Part shown: one piece after another, positions 1-7,822 of the stretch
Layout of the letters: each line of letters begins with the position of its first letter
Numbering within the stretch: the first letter of the stretch is position 1
Origin: Clostridia bacterium
GTDB lineage: Bacteria > Bacillota_A > Clostridia > Oscillospirales > CAG-272
Length of the DNA: 34,373 nt
Direction: 5' to 3'
Assembly (NCBI GenBank): GCA_017632155.1
Contig: JAGBRZ010000075.1
Location: forward strand, 1 to 34,373
Notes under the pieces: model-generated
The model's database searches: none
The model's input: only the letters and a program-made list of their open reading frames with translations
Told to the model about the DNA's origin: nothing
Translations under genes and position numbers: made by a program

Positions 1-290
1 AAGTGAAAAGTGAAAAGTTATGGAAAGTTTTCTCGCATTGCTCGAAAACTAACGGTGCCATAATTTTGTTTGCATTTGATAACACATCGCTTTGATATAA
101 CTCATCGTTTGATAAATAAAGAATCTCGGAATTAACTTGAACAGTAAATCCCGAGATTCTTTATTTTGTTGTTATGGATATAAGCAAAAGCAATGAATTA
201 TCAATGCAAAATTAAATTATCACGATAATGTTTTTCGAGTTTCACGAGAAAAACCTCCGAAACTTTTCACTTTTCACTTTCCACTTTTAA
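1..290. repeat. Long imperfect inverted repeat (MITE-like palindromic element A)
   Basis: The left arm (about 1-129) and the reverse complement of the right arm (about 151-283) align along their whole length with small indels. Shared blocks include the end motif AAGTGAAAAGTGAAAAGTT, a TTTTCTCG...CTCGAAAA hairpin block, a TTTGCATT/TGATAA block and the centre AATAAAGAATCTCGG. The centre is a perfect 10-bp hairpin (120-129 with 151-160) whose flanks are T-rich on both strands, so it could also act as a bidirectional terminator. The element stops about 2 bp from the stop codon of the glucokinase gene. No open reading frame of note lies inside. A non-autonomous mobile element is my inference; the left end may continue outside the window. 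Confidence 0.7.
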
Positions 291-291
291 C

Positions 292-1248
292 TTACCCTAA
301 AAGCGCTGCTCCGATAATTCCCGCATCGTTTCCGAGAGTTGCGATACGGATGTCAGTATCTTGTACGATACCCGAGCCGTATGTTTCGGCTCTTACAAGG
401 GGAATGAGGGGCGCAAGGAGGTTGTCCTTCTCATTCGAAATTCCGCCGCCGATAGAAAGTACCTCGGGCTGGAAGATGTTGATAATGTTGATAAGACCGC
501 AAGCAAGGTATTTTATGTAGGAGTCAACTACCTCCTTTGCCGCCTCGTCGCCCGCGCGCATAGCGTCAAAGGACGTGCGTCCCGAAACCTTTCCGCGCTC
601 AGCCACCATATCTGCCATCAGGGTCTTTCTGCCCGCCGCTTCGCATTCTGCGATCTTTTCCTCGGTCATTCTGACAAGCGCGGTTGCCGAGCTGTAAGCC
701 TCCCAGCATCCCTTGCGTCCGCAGGAGCACTGTCTTCCACCGCAAACAATAACGATGTGACCGAGCTCTGCGCCTGCATAGTTAAAGCCGGAATAGATGC
801 TGTCATCAATAACGATGCCACCGCCGACACCCGTGCCGAGTGTGATCATGATCGATTTCTTTGAGCCTTTTGCCGCACCAACCTTAGCCTCACCCCAAGC
901 AGCGGCGTTAGCGTCGTTTTCAATGCTTACCTTGGGAACGGAGAAGCCCTCCTTGAATTTTTCAGCGAGAGGGAAATTGCGGAAGGGAAGGTTGTTGGCA
1001 TATTCAACAACGCCCGTGTCGTGGTTTGCAACGCCGGGGCTTGCAATGCCGACAGCTGCGATCTCGTCGATAGAAATATTAGCTTCTTTTATAAGCGAAT
1101 GGCAAAGTGCCGCCATATCGGCAACGATCTCGTCAGCGGGTCTGTGCGCACCCGTGGGAATGCTTGCGCGGTAGAGGATAACACCCTCCGCATTTACTAT
1201 ACCGGCGGCAATATTAGTTCCGCCAAGGTCAACACCGATTCTATACAT
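292..1248 (-). CDS. glcK: ROK-family glucokinase
   Basis: This cytoplasmic sugar kinase is predicted to phosphorylate glucose with ATP as the entry step to glycolysis. The 318-residue protein starts with the phosphate-binding motif DLGGTN near residues 7-12. A second glycine-rich block (LGTGVGGG) follows, and then the ROK zinc site CSCGRKGCWE in the middle of the protein. The length is typical of clostridial ROK glucokinases (310-320). I chose the ATG at 1248 because an AAAGGA ribosome site lies upstream of it and the protein then begins exactly at the conserved MYRIGVDLGGTN; an upstream in-frame ATG at 1329 lies inside the promoter. The gene appears monocistronic, with a consensus promoter and a repeat element directly behind its stop codon. 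Other ROK kinases (N-acetylmannosamine, fructose) cannot be fully excluded. Confidence 0.88.
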   Translation of the reverse strand: MYRIGVDLGGTNIAAGIVNAEGVILYRASIPTGAHRPADEIVADMAALCHSLIKEANISIDEIAAVGIASPGVANHDTGVVEYANNLPFRNFPLAEKFKEGFSVPKVSIENDANAAAWGEAKVGAAKGSKKSIMITLGTGVGGGIVIDDSIYSGFNYAGAELGHIVIVCGGRQCSCGRKGCWEAYSSATALVRMTEEKIAECEAAGRKTLMADMVAERGKVSGRTSFDAMRAGDEAAKEVVDSYIKYLACGLINIINIFQPEVLSIGGGISNEKDNLLAPLIPLVRAETYGSGIVQDTDIRIATLGNDAGIIGAALLG

Positions 1249-1288
1249 TTTAAGGTCATCCTTTCGGTTTATAATAATCTTTAACAAT

Positions 1289-1317
1289 ATTATAAAGTAA
1301 AATACTCCGCTTGTCAA
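1289..1317 (-). promoter_or_regulatory. Sigma-A promoter of the ROK kinase gene
   Basis: On the minus strand TTGACA (1312-1317) and TATAAT (1289-1294) are separated by 17 bp, a perfect consensus. The start of transcription would fall near 1282, giving a leader of about 35 nt before the ATG at 1248. Confidence 0.85.
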
Positions 1318-1337
1318 CAGATTTTGCAATTTTTCTT

Positions 1338-1375
1338 AAAAAGAAGATTTTCTCACCATCGGCGAGAAAATCTTC
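1338..1375 (-). terminator. Intrinsic terminator after the DnaJ-domain gene
   Basis: Read on the minus strand, GAAGATTTTCTC (1364-1375) pairs with GAGAAAATCTTC (1343-1354) around a 9-nt loop and is followed by TTTTT. It terminates the DUF5685-dnaJ operon before the ROK promoter. Confidence 0.85.
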
Positions 1376-1383
1376 AATATCTG

Positions 1384-1412
1384 TTCACTTTACACTTTTA
1401 ACTTTTCACTTT
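1384..1412. repeat. Degenerate AAGTGAAAAGT-type repeat
   Basis: A run of the same AAAGTGAAAAGT-like units found at both ends of element A lies here between the dnaJ-like stop codon and its terminator. It looks like a remnant or solo end of the same repeat family. Confidence 0.45.
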
Positions 1413-1421
1413 GCTGACCTG

Positions 1422-2024
1422 TCAGCAACAGGGTCCTCCGATGCACATATTCGCGCAGAAGCAGATCTTCAGGCAGTCGCAGAAGGTGTCGGAGCAGTCC
1501 GTGTGCGTAGTGTATGTTCCGCCTTGATATGCTGATGTGCGGGCGCGGAGATGCTCACGTGCGGTGCGGTATTCTTCGTTCGCGGGGTCGCGCTCGCAGG
1601 CAATGTCAAAGCACCGTCCCGCATCGATGATGTTTCCGCGCATCATAAGCGTCACGCCGCGCAGATAGTACCATTCCGCGCTGCGCTCGTTCTGCGGAAC
1701 GCTTGCAAGAACAGCCTCGGCCTCGCGCACGCGGTGGGAGTTGATGTGAACGCGGACGGCAACGTATCTGTCGTCACCCGTTGATGAGGTTTCGTTGTAA
1801 CGCTGATCGCCTTGATAGGTGTCGTGCGCCTTGCCCGAGCGGATCTTCTGGATCTCTTCATAAGCCGCATTGATCTCCTTCATTTTTTCGGATGCTCGGT
1901 CGCGCTCGGCGGGATCTGTGAATTTATCGGGGTGATTTTCGCGGGCGAGCTTGCGGTAAGCTTTTTTAATGTCATCGTCGCTCGCCTCACGGCTGACACC
2001 GAGTATGGAAAAAGGATCTCTCAT
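1422..2024 (-). CDS. DnaJ-domain protein with a cysteine-rich C-terminal tail
   Basis: A J domain occupies residues 3-65 with the HPD motif at 31-33, so it should stimulate an Hsp70 (DnaK) ATPase. The middle, about 85-165, is alpha-helical and TPR-like. The last 25 residues hold eight cysteines in a CxC, CC and CxxxC pattern. The zinc-finger and substrate domains of true DnaJ are absent, so this is a specialised J protein of 200 residues. Its start codon overlaps the stop of the upstream DUF5685 gene by one base (TAATG) with GGAGGG about 10 nt upstream, so the two are translationally coupled and probably work together. The cysteine tail could bind metal or an iron-sulfur cluster; that is inference. 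Confidence 0.8.
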   Translation of the reverse strand: MRDPFSILGVSREASDDDIKKAYRKLARENHPDKFTDPAERDRASEKMKEINAAYEEIQKIRSGKAHDTYQGDQRYNETSSTGDDRYVAVRVHINSHRVREAEAVLASVPQNERSAEWYYLRGVTLMMRGNIIDAGRCFDIACERDPANEEYRTAREHLRARTSAYQGGTYTTHTDCSDTFCDCLKICFCANMCIGGPCC

Positions 2025-2947
2025 TAAAATGAGCCCTCCGTTTGTGATTTTTTAATAATGTCCTCGCGCCCCGGCTTGCGGTAAGTGCCGTCAAGAACCG
2101 CACGTGCCACTCGGGGCATACTTTCGGTGAGGATGTTTTTGACTATTCTGTAAGCGCGCGAATTCTCATCTGCCTCGGCAAGCTCAAGCATTGCCATAGC
2201 TGAGTCGCTCTCGTCGCGCAAAAGGCACTCAAGAGTCAGCTTTTCGTCTTCGTCGAGTGTATTTCCGTAAGAGGTGATAAAGGCATTGTAGCGCCCTTTT
2301 TCGGCGTCTTCTGATAGGTCATCGAGCGCATCGATGCAGTAGATCCATCTGCCGACGTGTCTGCCGATCGAATAAGCAATCGCGTAATTCTCGTCCTCGA
2401 TACCGCGTGCGCATAACGTTCCGACAACTTCGCCGAAAGCCTCGGCACCTGCCTCAATTCCTGCATCCGAGAACTCGCAGTTCGAGTTTTCGTTCTCGGC
2501 AACGTAGTAGCGCGCAAGCCGCTCGCGGGTTATTCCAACCAAGCCGGAATCACGCTTATCCGCACGAGCCATCCATTTTTTTGCCGGAGCACGGCAGAGA
2601 AGAGCAAGGAGCTTTTTTGCCCCCGATTCGTCGGTGACGTCGTCCTCAAGCTTGAGCGCCGCAAGAACTCCCGCCGCACCCGCGGAGTAATCAAAAGCGG
2701 GGGAGCGAAGCATATTCTTCTTCGCAAGCGGAGCATAAGGGCAACGGTGACGCTCACATTCGGTCGCCTCGCCCGTCAGCGCGGTGCGAAGCAGAGCGAG
2801 AAAAACTCCATCATAAGAGAGCGTCAGCCGCGAGTTTCCACCGCAGACCTCGCCCATAGAGCGACAAAGCCCGCAGTAAGCCGCGCGGTAGTATTCATAA
2901 TCGCCAACCGTCAGATTGGGAATATACGGCTGAACGTACCCAAACAT
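2024..2947 (-). CDS. DUF5685-family protein
   Basis: I recognise the family signature at the N terminus: MFGYVxP, then YCGLCR (C25, C28) and further cysteines at 35, 64 and 69. The function is not established. Two aspartate-rich stretches are visible, DDVTD near 102-106 and DALDDLSED near 206-214 followed by RYN. They are spaced like the two metal-binding motifs of class I isoprenoid or squalene/phytoene synthases; this resemblance is my inference. The 307-residue start at 2947 is chosen for its GGGAGG ribosome site and because the conserved family N terminus begins there. It is the first gene of a two-gene operon with the J-domain protein, an arrangement I know from other Clostridia. Confidence 0.75.
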   Translation of the reverse strand: MFGYVQPYIPNLTVGDYEYYRAAYCGLCRSMGEVCGGNSRLTLSYDGVFLALLRTALTGEATECERHRCPYAPLAKKNMLRSPAFDYSAGAAGVLAALKLEDDVTDESGAKKLLALLCRAPAKKWMARADKRDSGLVGITRERLARYYVAENENSNCEFSDAGIEAGAEAFGEVVGTLCARGIEDENYAIAYSIGRHVGRWIYCIDALDDLSEDAEKGRYNAFITSYGNTLDEDEKLTLECLLRDESDSAMAMLELAEADENSRAYRIVKNILTESMPRVARAVLDGTYRKPGREDIIKKSQTEGSF

Positions 2948-2977
2948 AGCTTTGCCTCCCGAAAAGTGATATATATT

Positions 2978-3006
2978 ATGATATACCAAAATATTCCTTA
3001 TTGCAA
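2978..3006 (-). promoter_or_regulatory. Probable promoter of the DUF5685-dnaJ operon
   Basis: On the minus strand TTGCAA (3001-3006) and TATCAT (2978-2983) are 17 bp apart, in an AT-rich stretch just upstream of the gene. It is a moderate match only. Confidence 0.5.
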
Positions 3007-3060
3007 TATTAATTTGTAAATTCTTAATCACAGTTGCTCAAATCCTGTTGAATAAACCAG

Positions 3061-3633
3061 GTTACTGACAAACCCATATTCTAAAAAATGATATGTTAAA
3101 CGCACAAAAACAGTCAAACAGCTGTGCTTGCCCTCGCAATGCAGGGGTGAAGGGGGCGCAGCCCCCTTCAAGAAAAACGATGTCATCCTGAGGTGGCGTC
3201 CGCAGACGCCTTGCCGCCGAAGGATCTCGTGACGACCGAGTTGTTCCTCGGTCGTCGCGGTGCCTGTACGGTGGAATTTGATGTGAATAACCGTAAAACT
3301 AAAGTCATACAGCTTTGTTCGCACATATGAAAGTAAACATAAACAAAATCACTGTGTAATTTTGAAACTACGCAGTGATTTTCCGTTTTCATATATATTA
3401 AGTTTTTCGGTGCAGTGCAGACCACTTCGCCAGCACCGCGACGCGCAAAGAACAATTTGCGCGTCACGAGATCCTTCGGGCGTATATGCCTGCGGGCACG
3501 CCTTCAGGATGACATCGTTAGCGATGAAGGGGGCTGCGCCCCCTTCACCCCTGCATTGCGAGTGCGAACATAGCTGTTTACTCATTATTTGCGCATATTG
3601 ATATATGTTAATTTACAATATGCGTTTGTCAAC
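3061..3633. repeat. Large inverted-repeat element B with nested hairpins
   Basis: About 573 bp in which the left arm (from GTTACTGACAAACCCATATT at 3061) matches the reverse complement of the right arm (ending TGCGTTTGTCAAC at 3633). The most conserved part is 3137-3260 against 3434-3560. Each arm carries three hairpins: a GAAGGGGGC stem with a GCA loop (3149-3169 and 3525-3545), a GC-rich stem with a CGCA loop, and a 10-bp stem with loop TTGTTC (3231-3256 and 3440-3465). The centre is a further hairpin (3345-3358 with 3369-3382). The motif GTCATCCTGA...GAAGGATCTCGTGACG resembles repeats widely scattered in clostridial genomes. This explains most of the 721-bp gap between genes at 2948-3668; only short open frames without ribosome sites lie in it. 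I infer a non-autonomous mobile or REP-like element. Confidence 0.8.
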
Positions 3634-3642
3634 AGTCTGAAT

Positions 3643-3662
3643 GCCCCTCCGCGCGGAGGGGC
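3643..3662. terminator. GC-rich perfect palindrome behind the ECF sigma gene
   Basis: GCCCCTCCGCGCGGAGGGGC is a perfect 20-nt palindrome starting six bases past the sigma-factor stop codon. No T-run follows on either strand, so it is a weak terminator or an RNA-stabilising hairpin rather than a canonical one. Confidence 0.45.
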
Positions 3663-3668
3663 AAGGTG

Positions 3669-5270
3669 TTATTTCATAATAAGATACATACCGATATTAG
3701 ATTTTGCTGGGTCTTCGGGAACTGTGATGAAAGCGGAATCAACAAGGTCGTGGATGCACATCATTCTGATCTTATACATCTCCATTCGTATGTAGTAGCC
3801 GAAGGTGTCGTGAAGCGTCTTGTGACCGTACTTCTTGAATATCTCCTCGAGGCTCTTGTTGGCTTCGATGAAGTTGGCGAGAATTGCCTCGTAATTCTTG
3901 TGCGACGCGAGCATTTCGCGGATCTTTTTGTAATTATCCTTTTCGATCATAAGGATATCAAAGATCGCCTTGCCGTCTTCGTCGAAATGCATACATCTTC
4001 TCGCGTGATCTGCAAGGAGGCATTTTCCTGTTTTGTCTATATCGTCTGCTTTGATATTATATCGGAAAATTTCCATAAGCAATCTTGCAATGTCGCAGCC
4101 GATATACACTCTATTAAAGCCGTAGCCACCGGGGCAATAATGATAATATGTGGTGTCTTCATCGGTAGAACCGCTCTGATCCATACCCAAATATTCGGGC
4201 ATCTCCCATGCCTCGTATCCTACGAATCCCCAATTCTCACCGTTTGCACGGGGCTTGGGCTGATAAGTACTGAGGTCAGCAAAGGATTTTTTGATGCAGT
4301 AATCGACAGAATCCGGGATGAGCCACCATTTGATCTCGTTATCGGTGATGTGATCAGCAGCAATACCGAGTTCGCGGATGGCGGGGAGGTTGTCCTCGAT
4401 GATCTCAGAAAGCAGACGGCTTCTTTCCTTCGATCCGCGTCGAAGAGCATTATATACCGCCTCGCGACATTCCTTGTCAAGGATAAAAAAGTTTGTGACA
4501 TACTTGTCGCCTTCCTTCTCAAGCAGAGTTGCGTTATGAAGTATCTCAACTTCTTCCTCCATATAGGGAAGTGCGACTCCGAGCTCGACCGAAAGCTCTT
4601 CAAGAGTTGAGGGGTTGTTGCTTGCCTCAAGCAGAATATTCTTCGGGATCATTCTTTGAACCGCAGACCAAGGGAGTCCGTTCGACTGATTACCGCTTGA
4701 CGTAAAGAAAACATCCTCGGGCTTATAACTCTTCTTTCCAAATTCGCGTGCCATATTCATACCTTCTTTCAAAATTTTTCTTGCGCGGTAGAGTCTTTGC
4801 TTGACCGCGCTTTCGGGTAGGGAGAGGGTTGCGGCAATATCACGGATGCTTCTGTCCTCAAGATAAAAGGCTGTGACGATGTTTCGGTATTCGCCCGAAA
4901 TGAACGCAAGCTCTCTGCGCAAAAGAGCCAAGTCTTCGGCGTGTATCATCTCGCCGAGGATATCGTCGCTCTCGTCCGCAATCTCAAAGTCAGCGATATC
5001 GGAACCGGTTACCGAATCGTTCGCCTTGTGTTTGCGAGCCGCCCATCTTGAATAGCGGTTGCGCGCGATCTGCCAGACCCAGCCGGAAAAAGATTCGGGG
5101 ATGACACCGCCGTTTATCGCAGTGAGTATGTTCAGCGCGATGTCCTGCGTAAGATCCTCCGCCTCGTAGCTGTCGCCTGTCTTTTTCAGACAGAAATAAT
5201 AGAGCTGTTCCATGTAATTCTCCGCGAAATCCTTCATCAGAAGTTCGCGCATTCCGTTTGAGTTTGCCAT
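3669..5270 (-). CDS. ECF-type sigma factor with a long C-terminal winged-helix and sensor-like extension
   Basis: A 533-residue protein, about three times the usual ECF length. Residues 15-80 form sigma region 2 (AEDLTQDIALNIL helix, then a WVWQIARNRYSRW segment). Residues 120-168 form region 4 with the helix-turn-helix SIRDIAATLSLPESAVKQRL. Around 203-263 lies a second winged-helix-like unit. Residues 265-533 are a mixed alpha/beta domain I cannot name, with a short NGENWGFVGYE motif at 343-352. No transmembrane segment or adjacent anti-sigma gene is visible, so the extension may replace the anti-sigma factor by sensing a signal directly (inference). The ATG at 5270 is preceded by AAAGGAGGAG; the upstream in-frame ATG at 5294 has no such site. 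The gene stands alone between two terminators. Confidence 0.82.
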   Translation of the reverse strand: MANSNGMRELLMKDFAENYMEQLYYFCLKKTGDSYEAEDLTQDIALNILTAINGGVIPESFSGWVWQIARNRYSRWAARKHKANDSVTGSDIADFEIADESDDILGEMIHAEDLALLRRELAFISGEYRNIVTAFYLEDRSIRDIAATLSLPESAVKQRLYRARKILKEGMNMAREFGKKSYKPEDVFFTSSGNQSNGLPWSAVQRMIPKNILLEASNNPSTLEELSVELGVALPYMEEEVEILHNATLLEKEGDKYVTNFFILDKECREAVYNALRRGSKERSRLLSEIIEDNLPAIRELGIAADHITDNEIKWWLIPDSVDYCIKKSFADLSTYQPKPRANGENWGFVGYEAWEMPEYLGMDQSGSTDEDTTYYHYCPGGYGFNRVYIGCDIARLLMEIFRYNIKADDIDKTGKCLLADHARRCMHFDEDGKAIFDILMIEKDNYKKIREMLASHKNYEAILANFIEANKSLEEIFKKYGHKTLHDTFGYYIRMEMYKIRMMCIHDLVDSAFITVPEDPAKSNIGMYLIMK

Positions 5271-5297
5271 TGTGTCTCTCCTCCTTTCGCTCATATA

Positions 5298-5322
5298 GTG
5301 TCGGGGGTATGAAATAGGTAAC
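5298..5322 (-). promoter_or_regulatory. Possible ECF-type autoregulatory promoter
   Basis: Minus strand: GTTACC (5317-5322), then 13 bp, then CGACAC (5298-5303), about 28 bp upstream of the start codon. It has the AAC/CG flavour of ECF promoters rather than TTGACA/TATAAT, which suggests the sigma factor transcribes its own gene. Spacing is slightly short, so confidence is low. Confidence 0.35.
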
Positions 5323-5393
5323 AGAGATTTTTATAATTTTTAAAAATATTTTCGTATCAGCGAAAATTTCATATTTACTGATCACCAATCACT

Positions 5394-5418
5394 AAAAAAG
5401 CCGCCACACGGGCGGCTT
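5394..5418 (-). terminator. Intrinsic terminator of the GH4 gene
   Basis: Minus strand: AAGCCGCC (5411-5418) pairs with GGCGGCTT (5398-5405) around a 5-nt loop, followed by a run of six T. It lies seven bases beyond the GH4 stop codon. Confidence 0.9.
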
Positions 5419-5424
5419 CTTCAG

Positions 5425-6753
5425 TTAAAAATTAATGATACTCCGGCAGCCATCCCTGTGTGCTTCGATGAGGTCGTCGCAGAGGGCAACGATATCGTCG
5501 ATCGAGAGCTCGGAGGAGGTGTGCGGCTCGAGCATTGCTGCGTGGTAGATATGCTCACGCTTCTTGGTAACGGCAGCCTCGATGGTGAGGAGCTGTACGT
5601 TGATGTTGGTCATATTCATTGCGGCGCACTGAACGGGGAGGCGTCCGACGTGGGTCGGCTGAATGCCAAGCTTGTTGACAAGGCAGGGAACCTCTACGCA
5701 GGCATCTGCGGGCAAGTTGTCGATAAGACCGCGGTTGAGCACGTTACCGCCGATCTGGTAAGGATTGTTGGTAACGATCGCTTCCATGATCCAGGATGCG
5801 TATTCGTGCGTTCTCTTGTGGGTAACGTCGTCGGAAAGATACTTGACCTTGTCGTTGTTCCAACGGTTGATCTGGTTTACACAGCGGCGAGGATATTCGT
5901 CAAGCGGAATGCGGTAACGCTCGATGAGCTCGGGGTACTTTTCCTTGATGAAGAAGTTGTTGTACTCCGCATTGTGCTCGCTCGACTCGGTGCAGTAGTA
6001 GCCAAGACGGCGGATGTATTCGAATCTGACAAGATCCATAAATTTCTCGGGGGGATTCTCGAGAATTTCAGCGGCGCGGCGGCGGATCTCGGGATAGAGG
6101 TCATTGCCGTCCGCATCCTCAAGCTCAAGAAGGAATGCCATATGGTTGATGCCCGCGATCTTTTCTCTGATAGGACGCTTCGGCTCAAGTCCGACTTCCT
6201 TGAGAAGAGTGTTCGAGCAGACCTGAACACTGTGGCAAAGGCCAACGGTTTCAATGGGAGTGTATCTCTGCATATAGCCCGCAAGGATAGCCATGGGGTT
6301 GGTGTAGTTGAGGAAGAGCGCCTTGGGGCATACCTCAGCCATATCCTTTGCAAAATCATCAAGAACGGGAATGGTGCGAAGTGCACGGAAGATGCCGCCG
6401 ATGCCGAGGGTGTCGGCGATGGTCTGACGGAGTCCGTACTTCTTCGGGATCTCAAAGTCGATGATGGTGCAGGGGTCGTAGCCGCCAACCTGAATTGCAT
6501 CAACTACGAAAGTCGCATCGCGGAGAGCGTCCTTTCTTTCGCTGACGCCGAGATACTTCTTGACGGTTGCGCGGTTTTCGTTGATATTCTTGTTGAGAGA
6601 GCAGATCATTATGTAGGACTCTTCAAGTCTTTCGGGATCGATATCGTAAAGTGCGATCTCGGAGTCCCAAAGAGAGGGAGTCATCATAACGTCGCCGAGC
6701 ACGTTCTTGGCAAATACAGTACTGCCCGCGCCCATAAATGTGATCTTGATCAT
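5425..6753 (-). CDS. melA: Glycoside hydrolase family 4 enzyme, alpha-galactosidase-like
   Basis: GH4 enzymes are cytoplasmic and hydrolyse glycosides by an NAD- and divalent-metal-dependent oxidation-elimination mechanism. The 442 residues match the family length. The Rossmann GAGS motif is at 8-11, TNP at 151-153, the metal ligands are in GLCHS (C173) and GINH (H204), and the DTLGIGG...RALRT stretch at 114-127 is typical of the MelA/LplD branch rather than phospho-glucosidases such as GlvA. Start at 6753 has AAGGAGAA eight bases upstream. The gene is monocistronic with a strong promoter and terminator and no adjacent sugar transporter, so the physiological substrate is uncertain; galacturonides or glucosides are alternatives. 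Confidence 0.8.
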   Translation of the reverse strand: MIKITFMGAGSTVFAKNVLGDVMMTPSLWDSEIALYDIDPERLEESYIMICSLNKNINENRATVKKYLGVSERKDALRDATFVVDAIQVGGYDPCTIIDFEIPKKYGLRQTIADTLGIGGIFRALRTIPVLDDFAKDMAEVCPKALFLNYTNPMAILAGYMQRYTPIETVGLCHSVQVCSNTLLKEVGLEPKRPIREKIAGINHMAFLLELEDADGNDLYPEIRRRAAEILENPPEKFMDLVRFEYIRRLGYYCTESSEHNAEYNNFFIKEKYPELIERYRIPLDEYPRRCVNQINRWNNDKVKYLSDDVTHKRTHEYASWIMEAIVTNNPYQIGGNVLNRGLIDNLPADACVEVPCLVNKLGIQPTHVGRLPVQCAAMNMTNINVQLLTIEAAVTKKREHIYHAAMLEPHTSSELSIDDIVALCDDLIEAHRDGCRSIINF

Positions 6754-6792
6754 TTTTAAATTCTCCTTATAAAAAGAGTTTTGGTTGAGTTA

Positions 6793-6821
6793 ATTATAGC
6801 ATAAAACCACAACCGAGTCAA
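6793..6821 (-). promoter_or_regulatory. Sigma-A promoter of the GH4 gene
   Basis: Minus strand TTGACT (6816-6821), 17 bp, TATAAT (6793-6798). It lies back to back with the promoter of the PHP gene. Confidence 0.8.
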
Positions 6822-6840
6822 GGCTTTAATCAAATATCTA

Positions 6841-6869
6841 TTGAATTTGGAGGGATTTTTTGGTATAAT
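6841..6869 (+). promoter_or_regulatory. Sigma-A promoter of the PHP / radical SAM operon
   Basis: TTGAAT (6841-6846), 17 bp, TATAAT (6864-6869). The expected start near 6876 leaves a leader of only about 26 nt before the ATG at 6902. Confidence 0.8.
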
Positions 6870-6901
6870 AAAGCTACTAAAACTTGAATGGATTTTTGAC
6901 T

Positions 6902-7822
6902 ATGAAATATATCGATCTGCACACGCATACAAATTATTCGGACGCCGTGATCCCACCCGAGCACTCGCTTGCCGAGGCGGAAAAGCTCGGTCTTTCGCTC
7001 TTTTCCATCAGCGATCACAACACCGTCGAGGCTTACAGAAATCTGACGGATATCCGCCACATTTTCGGCGGCAAGATACTTCCCGCCGCCGAATTGAGCA
7101 CTACCTTCAAGGGCGACGTTATTGAGATCCTCGGTTACGGCATAGATACCGAAAAAATGAGAGGTCTGATAAGCAAAAATTACTTTTCATTTTACGAAAA
7201 GCAGGTCAGGGAAGCCCGTCTTGATGCCGATGCTCTGCTTGCCGCGGGAGTGAAGCTTGATGAGGAATTCGTGCACGCGATGAAGGAAGAGCCCCATACT
7301 ATCTTTGATCCCTCACGCGAGACGAACCGTCCGTATCTGTTGCGCGAGATGCAACGCCACCCCGAAAACGTCCGCTTTTTTGAAAGCGAGGAAGAATTTT
7401 TGAATCTTACTCCCCAAAGATTCTCGCGCGACTATCTTTTCAACGCTCAAAATACTCTTTACAGCGACCAATCCCCGCTCAGCCCCGACCTTACGACGGT
7501 GCTTGATATGATAAACACTTGCGGTGGACTTGCTTTTCTGGCGCATCCCTTTGTTTATTCGCAAAACGTGATCTCCTCGCTTGACGATCTCGCCGCGAGC
7601 GGTATTGATGGAATGGAATGCTTTTATGGCACTTTCACACCCGAGCAAAAGAAGTTTTTGTTCGATTATTGCGAGGAAAAAGGACTTTTCAAGAGCGGCG
7701 GCAGTGATTTTCACGGCTTGAAAATGCGCCCGAAGAACATTATCGGGTATTCTGACGGAGAAAAGATACCTTTTTCGCTCATAGAGCCGTGGTTCAAAAA
7801 GGTTGAGAGGAGCTTGATCTAA
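6902..7822 (+). CDS. PHP-domain phosphoesterase (TrpH/YciV-like)
   Basis: The protein of 306 residues opens with the PHP metal-binding motif HTHTNYSD (H7, H9, D14) and SDHN (D38, H39), with later metal ligands in AHPF and GGSDFHG. These are the trinuclear metal-site signatures of PHP phosphoesterases. The order and length resemble the TrpH/YciV (RNase AM) group, which acts on short RNA 5' ends or nucleoside 3',5'-bisphosphate; the exact substrate here is inference. The ATG at 6902 is preferred to the one at 6884 because the conserved family N terminus starts there, although the ribosome site is weak. Its stop codon overlaps the next start (TAATG), so the two genes are coupled. Confidence 0.8.
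   Translation: MKYIDLHTHTNYSDAVIPPEHSLAEAEKLGLSLFSISDHNTVEAYRNLTDIRHIFGGKILPAAELSTTFKGDVIEILGYGIDTEKMRGLISKNYFSFYEKQVREARLDADALLAAGVKLDEEFVHAMKEEPHTIFDPSRETNRPYLLREMQRHPENVRFFESEEEFLNLTPQRFSRDYLFNAQNTLYSDQSPLSPDLTTVLDMINTCGGLAFLAHPFVYSQNVISSLDDLAASGIDGMECFYGTFTPEQKKFLFDYCEEKGLFKSGGSDFHGLKMRPKNIIGYSDGEKIPFSLIEPWFKKVERSLI

Noticed and set aside
3183..3601. Several overlapping short open frames of 78-98 residues inside the 2948-3668 gap
   Set aside because: They all lie in inverted-repeat element B, mirror one another on the two strands and lack ribosome sites.
3666..4610. A 314-residue open frame antisense to the ECF sigma gene
   Set aside because: No start signal, no domain, and explained by codon bias of the sigma-factor gene.
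5458..6759. A 433-residue open frame on the plus strand, antisense along almost the whole GH4 gene
   Set aside because: It is a mirror of the GH4 codon pattern, has no ribosome site or recognisable domain, and the GH4 protein on the other strand has complete motifs.
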